In this document: piece after piece, positions 47,337-55,025 of the stretch
How the letters are laid out: each line of letters opens with the position of its first letter
Numbering within the stretch: the first letter of the stretch is position 1
Source of the DNA: Spartobacteria bacterium
Lineage (GTDB): Bacteria > Verrucomicrobiota > Verrucomicrobiia > Chthoniobacterales > UBA6821
Length of the DNA stretch: 64,000 nucleotides
Direction of reading: 5' to 3'
NCBI GenBank assembly: GCA_947471565.1
Contig: CANIVT010000001.1
Location: 258,612-322,611, forward strand
Made by a program: the position numbers and the translations under genes
The notes under the pieces: generated by a model
What the model was told of the DNA's origin: nothing
Database searches by the model: none
What the model saw: only the letters and a program-made list of their open reading frames with translations

Positions 47337-48620
47337 ATGTCCGACGAACTGACTAGTCTGATCCATGCCATCGGCACCAAGGCCAGAGAGGCCGCGCGCC
47401 TCCTTGCCGTCATCCCGTCGGCGACGAAGGACGCAGCCCTGCTGGCAATGGCCGATCGTCTTCAGGCTGATGAGGCGTCGATTCTCGCGGCCAACACCCT
47501 CGATCTGGAGGCCGGTCGCAAAAATGGTCTTTCCGATGCCATGCTCGACCGCCTCCGACTCGATGGCAAACGCCTCGCTGCCATGGCGGAGGGCATCAGG
47601 ACAGCTGCTTCCCTCCCCGATCCCGTGGGCAGGACCCTGCGGGAGTGGACCAATGAAAACGGCCTCTCCTTCCGCAAAGTCAGCGTGCCGATCGGCGTGA
47701 TCGGGATCATCTACGAGTCGCGTCCGAATGTGACGAGCGATGCCGCCGTTCTCTGCCTGAAGGCGGGCAACGCCGTCATCCTCCGGGGTGGGAGCGAGGC
47801 CCTTCACTCCAACAAGGCCATCGCCGCCTCCCTACAGGCGGGTGCGGCATCCGCCGGGCTCCCCGAGGCGGCTATCCAGCTCATTCCTGTGACCGACCGA
47901 GAGGCTGTCCGCATCCTCTGCGAGATGGACTCCTTCCTGGACTGCATCGTCCCGCGCGGAGGAAAGGGTCTGATCGAGACCGTCACCCGCCATGCCCGCA
48001 TGCCCGTCATCAAACACTATGACGGCATCTGCTCCGTCTATGTTGATCGGGCTGCTGACCTCGCCATGGCCCGGGAGATCATTCTCAATGCCAAGTGCCA
48101 GCGCCCCGGTGTCTGCAACGCCGCCGAGACCCTGCTCCTCCACCAAGACATTGCGGCGGCCTTCCTCGCCGAGGGAGGAAAGGCCTTGCTGGATCACGGG
48201 GTGGAACTGCGATGCGATACGGAAACCCTCTCGCTGTTCCCTGCGGAACTCCGATCACACGGCCTGATCAAGGAGGCCTCGGAGGAGGATTTCCGGACGG
48301 AATTCCTGGCGCTGATTCTCGCTGTGAAGATTGTCGGATCGGTTGCCGAGGCGATTACCCACATCGAGGGGCACGGATCCCATCACAGCGACGCGATCAT
48401 TACCGAGGATGCCGCTACCGCGGAAACCTTCCTGAACGGAGTCGACAGTGCGACCGTCTACTGGAACGCCTCCACGCGATTCACCGACGGCGGCGAGTTC
48501 GGCTTCGGATGCGAGATCGGCATCAGCACCGACAAGCTGCATGCACGGGGACCCATGGCCCTTGAGGAACTCACCAGCTACAAGTACCGGATCCAGGGTT
48601 CCGGACAGGTGCGTCCATGA
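47337..48620 (+). CDS. proA: Glutamate-5-semialdehyde dehydrogenase
   Basis: ProA reduces glutamyl-5-phosphate to glutamate-5-semialdehyde with NADPH, the second step of proline synthesis. The 427 residues include the aldehyde dehydrogenase core. The catalytic Cys lies in NAKCQRPGVCNAAETLLL. Other marks are VPIGVIGIIYESRPNVTSDA, LRGGSEALHSN and the closing EFGFGCEIGISTDKLHARGPM. An AAGGA box (47323-47327) lies nine bases before the ATG. It overlaps acyP by four bases. proB is not in this window. Confidence 0.96.
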   Translation: MSDELTSLIHAIGTKAREAARLLAVIPSATKDAALLAMADRLQADEASILAANTLDLEAGRKNGLSDAMLDRLRLDGKRLAAMAEGIRTAASLPDPVGRTLREWTNENGLSFRKVSVPIGVIGIIYESRPNVTSDAAVLCLKAGNAVILRGGSEALHSNKAIAASLQAGAASAGLPEAAIQLIPVTDREAVRILCEMDSFLDCIVPRGGKGLIETVTRHARMPVIKHYDGICSVYVDRAADLAMAREIILNAKCQRPGVCNAAETLLLHQDIAAAFLAEGGKALLDHGVELRCDTETLSLFPAELRSHGLIKEASEEDFRTEFLALILAVKIVGSVAEAITHIEGHGSHHSDAIITEDAATAETFLNGVDSATVYWNASTRFTDGGEFGFGCEIGISTDKLHARGPMALEELTSYKYRIQGSGQVRP

Positions 48621-48889
48621 TCTCGATCAGCGCGATCTACGAGGGGAAGGTGCAGGGCGTCGGCTTCCGCGCCTCCGTGATCTCGCTTGCCAAGGGCTAC
48701 GAGGTGACCGGCTGGGTGAAGAATTTGCCCGACGGGCGCGTCGAGGTCTATGCCTCGGGAGATCCCGGCGAGATCGAGGATTTCCTCCTAGGGATCCGCG
48801 AGAGCCATCTGGCGGGACATATCGATCATGTCAACGTGACACCCGTGGACCCGGAACCGTCAACACGCGGATTCCGCATCATCGACTGA
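48617..48889 (+). CDS. acyP: Acylphosphatase
   Basis: A 90-residue enzyme that hydrolyses acyl phosphates such as carbamoyl or acetyl phosphate. The catalytic Arg is in GKVQGVGFRASV and the active-site Asn in WVKNLPDGRVEVYASG, both in the standard positions. It overlaps proA by four bases and precedes the ABC ATPase by one base, giving a three-gene run. Next to ProA, it might act on a phosphorylated glutamate intermediate, but there is no direct evidence. Confidence 0.93.
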   Translation: MISISAIYEGKVQGVGFRASVISLAKGYEVTGWVKNLPDGRVEVYASGDPGEIEDFLLGIRESHLAGHIDHVNVTPVDPEPSTRGFRIID

Positions 48890-48890
48890 C

Positions 48891-49757
48891 ATGGAGCAGA
48901 TCGCCGTCCGCATCCGTGATCTCCGGAAAGTTTTTCCCGTTCCCCTGCGTCGCCGACAGGTCACGGCACTCAAGGGGATCTCCCTCGATATCCCGGCAGG
49001 CCATGTCTACGGACTCTTGGGTCCCAACGGCTCCGGCAAAAGCACCACGCTCAAGATCCTGCTCGGACTGGTCAGCCCCACCTCGGGAACCTCGGAAATC
49101 TTCGGCATCCCGAGCCATGAGGTCCGCAGCCGTGCCGATGTCGGATTCCTTCCGGAGAACCCCTACTTCTACAAGTTTCTCACAGGATCGGAGACGATCG
49201 CTTTCCATGGCCGCCTCTGCGGACTGAAGGGGAAGGCCTTGCAACACAGGATCGCGGAGCTTCTCGATCTCACGGGCCTCGGTGAGGCAGGTGATCGTCG
49301 TGTCGGCACCTACTCCAAGGGCATGCTCCAGCGCATCGGCCTGGCTCAGGCCATGGTCCACGATCCACGCCTCCTGATCCTCGACGAACCGACGGCGGGT
49401 GTGGACCCGGCCGGATCTCGTCAGATCCGCGACCTGATCCTGAGACTGAAAGAACGTGGCAAGACGGTGCTCCTCACCTCGCATCTCCTCGAGCAGGTAC
49501 AGGATGTCTGCGACCGCGTCGGCATCCTCTCCAAGGGGGAGTTGGTCCGGGAGGGATCGCTCGATCTGCTCACAGGCGTCTCAGGTCAGACGGAATACAT
49601 CCTCGAAAACGCCGGACCGGAACTCCGTGCTGAGATCGAACGCCTCGCCGCTTCGCACGGAGCCCGACTCGTGGAAGAACGCCCGGCCAAACTCGATCTC
49701 GAAACCGTGTTTCTCAAGGCCACGGAAGCTGCGGCGGCAAAACCGCCAGGGGTTTAG
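48891..49757 (+). CDS. ABC transporter ATP-binding protein
   Basis: A 288-residue ATPase in the style of drug or Na/lipid exporters (NatA/CcmA-like). Walker A is GPNGSGKST, the Q-loop follows, the signature reads YSKGMLQRIGLAQ and Walker B is LLILDEPTAGVDP. The 60-residue C-terminal tail is typical of this family. No permease lies next to it: upstream is acyP and downstream is a repeat tract and bioD, so its membrane partner must be encoded elsewhere. Confidence 0.92.
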   Translation: MEQIAVRIRDLRKVFPVPLRRRQVTALKGISLDIPAGHVYGLLGPNGSGKSTTLKILLGLVSPTSGTSEIFGIPSHEVRSRADVGFLPENPYFYKFLTGSETIAFHGRLCGLKGKALQHRIAELLDLTGLGEAGDRRVGTYSKGMLQRIGLAQAMVHDPRLLILDEPTAGVDPAGSRQIRDLILRLKERGKTVLLTSHLLEQVQDVCDRVGILSKGELVREGSLDLLTGVSGQTEYILENAGPELRAEIERLAASHGARLVEERPAKLDLETVFLKATEAAAAKPPGV

Positions 49758-49924
49758 ACTGAAGACAGTTAGACTATTAGGATCAGAGTCTCATTCTCTT
49801 CATCCGGCTCTTCATTCTTCTGTTCTTCAGCGTCTACCTAACAATCTATCCCGCTCTCATCCCTCAGTTCCTCTGCCTCTACCTAACAGTCTCACAGCCT
49901 TCAGCCTAATCACCTATTTCCCCC
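49757..49924. repeat. CTGAAGAC/CCTAACAG repeat region before bioD
   Basis: The left arm (about 49757-49782) reads ACTGAAGACAGTTAGACTAT. Three right-arm-like blocks follow (CTACCTAACAATC, CTACCTAACAGTCTC, CAGCCTTCAGCCTAATC) up to the bioD ATG. All resemble the dnaG-leader and 15676-15705 arms. No SD precedes bioD. Confidence 0.55.
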
Positions 49925-50551
49925 ATGAACTTCTTCATCACCGGCACCGACACCGACGCGGGAAAGACTTTTGTCACGGCACTTCTGACCCGATCCCTCA
50001 GAAAAGCAGGTTTTGATACGGTCGCTATGAAACCGGTCTCCTGCGGGGAACCGGGGGACACGGATGAAATCCGTGCCGCAGCAGAGAACGAACTTTCCCC
50101 CGGGGAAGTGACACCAGTTTCCTACAAGGCTCCCCTCGCCCCGATCGAAGCCGCACGCCTTGAAGGCCGCACCTTCGATCCCGAGGAGGTCCTCACCGTT
50201 TTCCACCGGTTAAAAAACTCCCACCGCTCATTGCTCGTGGAGGGAGTCGGAGGATGGTTGGTTCCCCTGGCCCCCGGATACTCGACCGCTGACCTGGCCA
50301 AGGCGATGGACCTGCCGGTCCTGCTCGTTGTCCGTAACCGCCTTGGAGTGCTCAATCACACCCTACTGACTCTCGAATCGATCCGGAACCATGGCCTGAC
50401 CTGCGGCGGCATCGTCCTCAACAACCACCCTGCCGATGATGGCGACGGGGCTCGTGACGGCAACCGCCGCCTTCTGCCCACCCTCACCGATGTCCCGATC
50501 CTCTTTGAGATCGGCTCAGGACAGACCACGCTGGAGTTGGGAGTCGCCTGA
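49925..50551 (+). CDS. bioD: ATP-dependent dethiobiotin synthetase
   Basis: BioD closes the ureido ring of dethiobiotin from 7,8-diaminopelargonate, CO2 and ATP. The 208-residue product begins MNFFITGTDTDAGKTFVTALL with the P-loop of this family. Later marks are TVAMKPVSCGEP, LLVEGVGGWLVPLAPG (with the Glu that binds the second substrate) and VVRNRLGVLNHTLLT. No other bio gene is in the window. A bidirectional terminator (50771-50810) separates it from the convergent TA pair. Confidence 0.95.
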   Translation: MNFFITGTDTDAGKTFVTALLTRSLRKAGFDTVAMKPVSCGEPGDTDEIRAAAENELSPGEVTPVSYKAPLAPIEAARLEGRTFDPEEVLTVFHRLKNSHRSLLVEGVGGWLVPLAPGYSTADLAKAMDLPVLLVVRNRLGVLNHTLLTLESIRNHGLTCGGIVLNNHPADDGDGARDGNRRLLPTLTDVPILFEIGSGQTTLELGVA

Positions 50552-50592
50552 AATCAGACTGTTAGCCTGAAGACTGAGAGGCTGTTAGGAAA
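50552..50592. repeat. CTGAAGAC-type repeat arm after bioD
   Basis: The bases after the bioD stop read GACTGTTAGCCTGAAGACTG and GAGGCTGTTAGG, the same family as 49757-49782 and 15676-15705. bioD therefore lies between two such tracts. Confidence 0.5.
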
Positions 50593-50617
50593 ATGCAGCG
50601 GAGCGGATGGGAAATCC

Positions 50618-50746
50618 GTGAACCACGAACGGCACGAACAACACGAAAGGATGCATTAGCAATCAATCTTCAGAACTCCCCGTTCGTGCTTTAGCTTGCC
50701 CGGCCGTTGCTACGCATACGTTACGGCGTGTCTTTCGTGGTTCTTT
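50618..50746. repeat. CACGAACRNCACGAAC repeat element, copy 1
   Basis: The left arm at 50618-50650 repeats CACGAAC units. The right arms are at 50681-50693 and 50726-50746 (TTTCGTGGTTCTTT). Bases 50623-50666 match 51602-51645 in 42 of 44 positions, in direct orientation. The right arm is split by a block of about 35 bases not seen in copy 2. Together the copies flank the DUF5615/DUF433 genes. Confidence 0.7.
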
Positions 50747-50770
50747 GCGCTCTCTCCTATCCAATAAGTA

Positions 50771-50810
50771 AAAAGCCCGCTTCCCCTTTTTCAGGAAGAC
50801 GGGTTTTGTT
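50771..50810. terminator. Bidirectional Rho-independent terminator between bioD and the DUF5615 gene
   Basis: GCCCGCTTCC pairs with GGAAGACGGG (one bulged A) around a CCTTTTTCA loop, with an A-run on the left side and TTTTGTT on the right. It can serve both convergent genes. Confidence 0.7.
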
Positions 50811-50840
50811 GAGTGATAGGATATAGGCTATGAGCAGATA

Positions 50841-51185
50841 TTACGTGAACGAGATGCCCTCGATACTATCGATGAAGAGTTCCACCAAGTCGCTTGTCTC
50901 AAGGAGTTGAGCGATCTTGGGCCATCGTTCAGAGAAGACTAGTTCGAGTTCCCTCCGACGCATATTTCCTAATCGGATCCAAATGACTTTTGGTGGTGGA
51001 CCAATCAACGACATGCGATCAAAAAAATCAGCATCCTTGGTCACCAAGACAGATTCTTGCGCAATGGCTTCATCCCAAAGCTCAAGATCTGTCAGTCGTT
51101 TACCAAGCTCCGTTGCATGGACTGTCCTGAGCCCCAATTTCCGGCCCAGCGCGATCGGTAGATTTTCGTCAATGAGAAGCTTCAA
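50841..51185 (-). CDS. DUF5615 PIN-like toxin
   Basis: A 114-residue protein of the DUF5615 (PF18480, PIN-like) family. The N-terminal MKLLIDENLPIAL has the first Asp/Glu of the PIN site, and the second acidic cluster is VTKDADFFDRM. PIN-like proteins are RNases, and this one is paired with DUF433, its usual partner; toxicity is inferred from the family. It overlaps the DUF433 stop by four bases. The pair lies between two directly repeated elements (copies at 50623 and 51602). Confidence 0.88.
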   Translation of the reverse strand: MKLLIDENLPIALGRKLGLRTVHATELGKRLTDLELWDEAIAQESVLVTKDADFFDRMSLIGPPPKVIWIRLGNMRRRELELVFSERWPKIAQLLETSDLVELFIDSIEGISFT

Positions 51186-51406
51186 GCCGCTGCGAGTGCT
51201 ACGGAGTGCGTGGCACTGAGACGACGGGCAAATTCCAGACAGGCCAGCACATCGTCACGTGTCAGGTTGGGGTGCCCCTCAAGAACATCCTCCATACCGT
51301 CCCCAGCACTGAGATACCCGAGTACCGTATCCACAGTGATGCGAGTCCCACGGATCACGGGACGACCACCGCAAACTTCTGGAGCGAGTTCAATTCTCTG
51401 ATTCAT
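51182..51406 (-). CDS. DUF433 antitoxin
   Basis: A 74-residue DUF433 (PF04255) protein, the usual partner of DUF5615 PIN-like toxins. The domain shows APEVCGGRPVIRGTRITVDTVLGYLSAGDGMEDVLEGHPNLTRDDVLACLEFA, a helix-turn-helix arrangement. It probably neutralises the toxin and represses the operon (inference). It is transcribed first, overlapping the toxin gene by four bases. Confidence 0.9.
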   Translation of the reverse strand: MNQRIELAPEVCGGRPVIRGTRITVDTVLGYLSAGDGMEDVLEGHPNLTRDDVLACLEFARRLSATHSVALAAA

Positions 51407-51600
51407 AATTTAATGATCGCTTTGGAGCTTCATTTGTCTAGAGCAATTCCTTGCCTCAACCATCCCTTGCATCCCTGTGAGTTCAGGTTCGTTGCTCCCT
51501 CACCTGCTCAAAAAACCCCACCTTCCCTTTGGGGAATGGATGGAATGACAGTGATGAAGGAAGATCCCGCGAAGCGTGACTTCGAAACAGGAAAACCCTT

Positions 51601-51701
51601 ACCACGAACGCCACGAACAACACGAAAGGATGCATCAGCAATCAACTCCCAGCTCTCCCAGCTCTCCCAGTTCGTGCTTTTCGTGTCTTTCGTGGTTCTT
51701 T
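51601..51701. repeat. CACGAACRNCACGAAC repeat element, copy 2
   Basis: The left arm (51601-51629) repeats CACGAAC. The right arm (51671-51701) reads TTCGTGCTTTTCGTGTCTTT and continues CGTGG, its inverted partner. A short CTCCCAGCTCTCCCAG duplication sits between the arms. Bases 51602-51645 are a near-perfect direct repeat of 50623-50666. Confidence 0.7.
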
Positions 51702-51937
51702 ACTCCCTTTCCCGGACAGCAAAAAACCCACCTTCCTTTTCAGGAGAACCTGAAATCAGATTATCAGACTACGACTCCTTCGCTGGAGAGGTAGCTGGAG
51801 GGTTCTGGGGTTGCTCCTGCAGAGTTTCTTTTGGGAGAAGAATTTTTTGGATCACTTTACCCAGAGACGGATTCGGTTTGTCCCTTGGCATCCGCCAATC
51901 GACCTGATCCCTCTTAAGATTTACGTTGAGTATCCAT

Positions 51938-51965
51938 TTGACATCCATATTGGATCTTTTATGGT
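51938..51965 (+). promoter_or_regulatory. Sigma-70 promoter with overlapping palindrome, second TA module
   Basis: TTGACA (51938-51943) is a consensus -35 box. The palindrome ATCCA-TAT-TGGAT (51943-51955) sits between the boxes. TATGGT (51960-51965) is a candidate -10, 16 bases from the -35. The ATG of the antitoxin is at 51972, so the transcript may be leaderless or nearly so. A repressor bound to the palindrome would block the promoter, as is usual for TA operons. Confidence 0.5.
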
Positions 51966-51971
51966 TTCACT

Positions 51972-52211
51972 ATGTCAACGATCACCCTGAAGGATGTCCC
52001 TGAGGAGTTGCGCACGGCCCTCAAGCAACGCGCGACGCGCAACAGGCGCTCTCTGAATCAGGAACTGCTGTTTTGTCTCGAACAAGTTGCCGGGATCATC
52101 CCTTCCTCTGCCAAGGAGAATGGTGAGTGGGTGGAGTCCTCAAAGAAGGGCCTATTGCAGGTTTGGGATCACTCTGAGGACAACGTCTACAATGAACTGC
52201 TCACGCAATGA
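51972..52211 (+). CDS. Ribbon-helix-helix antitoxin (FitA/Arc type)
   Basis: A 79-residue protein. Residues 1-40 (STITLKDVPEELRTALKQRATRNRRSLNQELLFCLEQ) match the FitA-like ribbon-helix-helix DNA-binding family, and the C-terminal part would bind the toxin. It overlaps the MazF-like toxin gene by 20 bases. The promoter with a palindromic operator lies immediately upstream. It probably neutralises the toxin and represses its own operon (family knowledge). Confidence 0.85.
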   Translation: MSTITLKDVPEELRTALKQRATRNRRSLNQELLFCLEQVAGIIPSSAKENGEWVESSKKGLLQVWDHSEDNVYNELLTQ

Positions 52212-52509
52212 TGTGGTTCTCCTGCCGATCCCGTTCTCGGATCTGAGCAGCACTAAAGTACGCCCGGCCATCGTCATCGGCCATGGAACGTCAGGTGATG
52301 ATTTGTTTTTGGTTCCCATCACCTCACGACTCAATAATGGGGACTTCACCCTCCGAGGGTGGCAGTCCTGCGGCCTGAATGTACCCAGTGCGGTGAAGGG
52401 GCAACTGGCAACCGTGGAATCTCAACTCGTGCGCAAAATCGTGGGACGCTTATCCCCGGAGGATATCAAAACACTGAACGAAAAACTGCGTGAGTGGTTG
52501 GAACTGTAA
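52192..52509 (+). CDS. MazF/PemK-type mRNA endoribonuclease toxin
   Basis: A 105-residue protein with the MazF/PemK signature DVVLLPIPFSDLSSTKVRPAIVIG near the N terminus and FLVPITSR afterwards, and a C-terminal GRLSPEDIKTLNEKLREWL helix. MazF toxins cut mRNA at short sites; the cut site cannot be read from sequence. The ATG at 52192 lies inside the antitoxin gene. An in-frame GTG at 52213 would remove seven residues and is also possible. It pairs with a FitA-type antitoxin, a mixed pairing that does occur. Confidence 0.88.
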   Translation: MNCSRNDVVLLPIPFSDLSSTKVRPAIVIGHGTSGDDLFLVPITSRLNNGDFTLRGWQSCGLNVPSAVKGQLATVESQLVRKIVGRLSPEDIKTLNEKLREWLEL

Positions 52510-52540
52510 TCGATTAAACGAATTCAACTCGTCTTCGTTC

Positions 52541-52602
52541 TTTTCAGGTCTCAAGTTTCAGGTTTCATCCCTCATCATTCATTCTTCATCATTTCTCCCA
52601 CC
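52541..52602. repeat. TTCATCATTC pyrimidine-rich repeat tract before the histidine phosphatase
   Basis: Tandem-like TTTCAGG, TTTCATCC, CTCATCATTC and ATTCTTCATC units run up to the start codon at 52603. A related TTCATCC, CTCATACTTCATCCTTCATA tract precedes the gene at 53418. No SD is seen in either. Confidence 0.5.
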
Positions 52603-53202
52603 ATGCGCTCCTCCGGCCCCCAGATCGTCCTTGTCCGTCACGGTGAAACCGAATGGAGCAAGAACGGCAAGCACACTTCCTTTTCCGACATTCCTCTGAC
52701 TCTGGAGGGAGAGCGTCAGGCTGCGGCACTGAAGGGCGAACTCTCCGGATGGGATTTCAAACTCGTGCTCTGTAGTCCCCGTCAACGGGCGAGGCGCACC
52801 TGCGAGCTGGCGGGTTACCTTGACCATGCCGAGATCACCGACGACCTCACCGAGTGGAACTACGGTGAGTACGAGGGGATCACTACCAAGGAGATCCGCC
52901 AAGCGGAACCGGGATGGACGGTCTTTGACTCTCCCACCCCCGGCGGCGAGACCCCCGACCAGGTGGCGGCCCGCTGTGACAGCGTGATCGCACGCCTGCG
53001 CGCCCTGCACGAGGATGCCGTGCTCTTTGCCCACAGCCATGTCCTGCGTGTGCTCATCGCCCGCTGGCTGAATCTCCCCGCAAAGTCGGGCCGACACTTC
53101 GTCCTCCAGACGGGAACGCTCAATATCCTGAGCTATGAGCACGAGTCCCCGGTCCTGATCTCGCTCAATGCCGAGACCTTCCGCAACGATCCCCGGAGGT
53201 GA
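52603..53202 (+). CDS. Histidine phosphatase superfamily protein (phosphoglycerate mutase-like)
   Basis: A 199-residue protein with the RHG motif VRHGETEWS (catalytic His), a second Arg/His set in SPRQRARRTCEL, and FAHSHVLRVLIARWL with the second active His. The size and pattern match acid phosphatase/phosphoglycerate-mutase-like phosphatases such as those acting on sugar phosphates or alpha-ribazole phosphate. The substrate is unknown. It follows the MazF gene after 93 bases of repeat tract. Confidence 0.9.
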   Translation: MRSSGPQIVLVRHGETEWSKNGKHTSFSDIPLTLEGERQAAALKGELSGWDFKLVLCSPRQRARRTCELAGYLDHAEITDDLTEWNYGEYEGITTKEIRQAEPGWTVFDSPTPGGETPDQVAARCDSVIARLRALHEDAVLFAHSHVLRVLIARWLNLPAKSGRHFVLQTGTLNILSYEHESPVLISLNAETFRNDPRR

Positions 53203-53203
53203 T

Positions 53204-53231
53204 TTCCTCCCGCAGAGGCGCAGAGCTGTTT
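53204..53231. repeat. Solo GCAGAGGC family arm
   Basis: CCCGCAGAGGCGCAGAGC directly follows the phosphatase stop. It matches the GxxExxY bracket arms, but no reverse partner lies before the gene at 53418. Confidence 0.55.
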
Positions 53232-53278
53232 AAGTACCTGGTTATCGTTTAGGAACCCTCCGGATTCTTTATTTTTGA

Positions 53279-53333
53279 CGCCACTTTCCTCCCGGAAAGC
53301 GGTGGCGCCCTTCGGGCTACGACTCCGTCGTAG
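53279..53333. other. Hairpin-rich intergenic block
   Basis: Two strong stems sit side by side: CGCCAC-TTTC with GAAA-GC-GGTGGCG (53279-53307) and CTACGAC-TCC-GTCGTAG (53317-53333), followed by a TCATCC repeat tract. The layout is REP-like. No gene is seen in 53203-53417. Confidence 0.45.
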
Positions 53334-53417
53334 TCTTCCGCGCCCGTCCCCCGGGCTTGGTTCATCCCTCATACTTCATCCTTCATAATTCCCTCCTCTC
53401 CCCCTACCCTCTCCATC

Positions 53418-53783
53418 GTGTTCCAAGTCATCTTCAATCCCGTCAGCGCCGCCGAGATGAGCGCTCTCCCTAAGGATCTCCAACTCGACCTCCTAGCAGA
53501 GTTCCAGATCCTTCCCTCCGACCTGGACTCTCTCGACGGAGCCGACTTCGGGACAATCCGGCGCGACGGAAGGACCCTGCACCGCTACCGCTGCCGCGAT
53601 CATCGCATCTACTTTGAGAAGCATCCGGACGGGATCCTCATCCACCGCGTCCTTCACAAGAACACGATCCGTGACTTTCTGTTCCGCTCCAAACTGCCGA
53701 TGACCGATGATCATGACCAGGCTGAGGGGACGGATCAGTTCTGGAAGATGATTCACGACACTCCATCGCAGGGGCAGGCCTGA
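53418..53783 (+). CDS. RelE/ParE-like small protein
   Basis: A 121-residue protein (GTG start). The middle (GTIRRDGRTLHRYRCRDHRIYFEKHPDGILIHRVLHKNTIRDFL) resembles RelE/ParE-fold toxins, with the Arg/Tyr-rich strands and the C-terminal basic helix, but the N-terminal LDLLAEFQILPSDLD is unusual. There is no antitoxin gene beside it, so it may be a solitary or housekeeping member. It overlaps the aminotransferase by one base. Confidence 0.65.
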   Translation: MFQVIFNPVSAAEMSALPKDLQLDLLAEFQILPSDLDSLDGADFGTIRRDGRTLHRYRCRDHRIYFEKHPDGILIHRVLHKNTIRDFLFRSKLPMTDDHDQAEGTDQFWKMIHDTPSQGQA

Positions 53784-54958
53784 TGCCCTTCCAACCGCGT
53801 CTTCCTTTTTCCTCAGAGGAGGAGCGCCTGAGGGCTTTCCCTGTCGCCCGAAAGCGGATCTTTCTGGCCCATGCCGGAGTCACCTCCCTGCCGGCCTGCG
53901 CCGCGGAGGCGATGGCAGCCTATGTCACCGAGAGCAGTCTGGATCAGCAGGAGTTCGGCGGTGTGCTCAAGGAAGTTGCCGAGTCACGCCGTGATGCGGC
54001 CACTCTCATCGGAGCGGATGCCTCGGAGATTTCCCTGCTCGGCCCCACCTCGCTGGGCCTGAGTCTCTTTGCCAACGGAATCGACTGGAAGCCAGGAGAT
54101 GAGGTGGTGATCTACGGAGAGGATTATCCGGCCAATGTCTACCCCTGGCTGAACCTTCGCTGTCAGGGGGTTGTGATCCGCTACCTCCAGACCGAGAGTC
54201 TTGGCCGGATCACCCTGGAGTGTGTCGAGGCCGCCCTCACGCCCTCCACCCGTCTGGTGGCGCTGGCATCCGCCCATTTCCAGACAGGATGGCGCATCGA
54301 TATTCCTAAAATCGGCGCACTCTTGCGGAAAAAGGACATCCTCTTCTCCTTGGACGCCATTCAGACCCTCGGTGCCTTCCCTACACCGTCCTCCGAAGTC
54401 GACTTCCTCTCGGCCGATGCTCACAAGTGGCTCCTAGGCCCTCTGGCCATGGGGATCGTCTATGTCGCCAAGGATCGGGCAGAACTCTGCCGACCGACCC
54501 TGCTTGGCTCCTGGAACGTAAAGTCGCCCGATTTTCAGGCTCAGACGGAGATCGAGTTTGAGGAAGGGGGGCGTCGCTACGAACCCGGGGTACTCAATAT
54601 TGCGGGGATTTACGGGATGAGAGCAGCGATCAACCTGATCCGTGAGACAGGCCTTGAAACGGTTTCCTCGCTGATTCTGGAGCGAAGAGATCAACTCGAA
54701 CGGGGACTTTCCTCGCTTGGTTTCCAGTTTCTCGGACCCGATCTCTCCCAGCCTCTCCGTTCCGGCATCGTGACCGCCCGCCATCCCGGAAAGGATCCGG
54801 CCCTTCTCTTTCAATCACTGGAGCAGGGGGGCATTTCAGCCTCCTGCCGCAAGACCCGCAATCACGGGGCCTGGCTCCGCTTCAGCCCTCATTTCTACAA
54901 TACTGTCGAGGAGATCGAGCGGGTCTTGGACGTCCTTTCAGAGGCAACCAAATCGTAA
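53783..54958 (+). CDS. Aminotransferase class V family protein
   Basis: A 391-residue PLP enzyme of the class V group (cysteine desulfurase, kynureninase and serine-glyoxylate aminotransferase relatives). The PLP Lys is in SADAHKWLLGP. Other marks are HAGVTSLP at the N terminus, GPTSLGLSLFANGI in the ligand loop and RFSPHFYNT at the C terminus. The exact reaction is unclear. The gene starts on the last base of the RelE-like gene. Confidence 0.88.
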   Translation: MPFQPRLPFSSEEERLRAFPVARKRIFLAHAGVTSLPACAAEAMAAYVTESSLDQQEFGGVLKEVAESRRDAATLIGADASEISLLGPTSLGLSLFANGIDWKPGDEVVIYGEDYPANVYPWLNLRCQGVVIRYLQTESLGRITLECVEAALTPSTRLVALASAHFQTGWRIDIPKIGALLRKKDILFSLDAIQTLGAFPTPSSEVDFLSADAHKWLLGPLAMGIVYVAKDRAELCRPTLLGSWNVKSPDFQAQTEIEFEEGGRRYEPGVLNIAGIYGMRAAINLIRETGLETVSSLILERRDQLERGLSSLGFQFLGPDLSQPLRSGIVTARHPGKDPALLFQSLEQGGISASCRKTRNHGAWLRFSPHFYNTVEEIERVLDVLSEATKS

Positions 54959-55025
54959 TCTCAATTTTCCCTTTGCCAAACAGTGTCCCTTCGGGCAATC
55001 TTCTTGGCTCTCTTACCAATTTTTT

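Larger units (their letters stand above)
51407..51971. other. Gene-free 565-base stretch between two toxin-antitoxin modules
   Basis: No frame here has gene-like sequence. It contains copy 2 of the CACGAAC element (51601-51701), GC-poor tracts such as AAAAAACCCCACCTTCC (about 51510) and AAAAAACCCACCTTCC (about 51720) that resemble the terminator stem at 50771-50784, and the promoter/operator of the downstream module (51938-51965). Confidence 0.5.

Noticed and set aside
51206-51907. Plus-strand open frame across the DUF433 gene and the repeat element
   Set aside because: It is opposite a clear DUF433 gene and reads through the CACGAAC repeats, so its sequence is repeat-driven.
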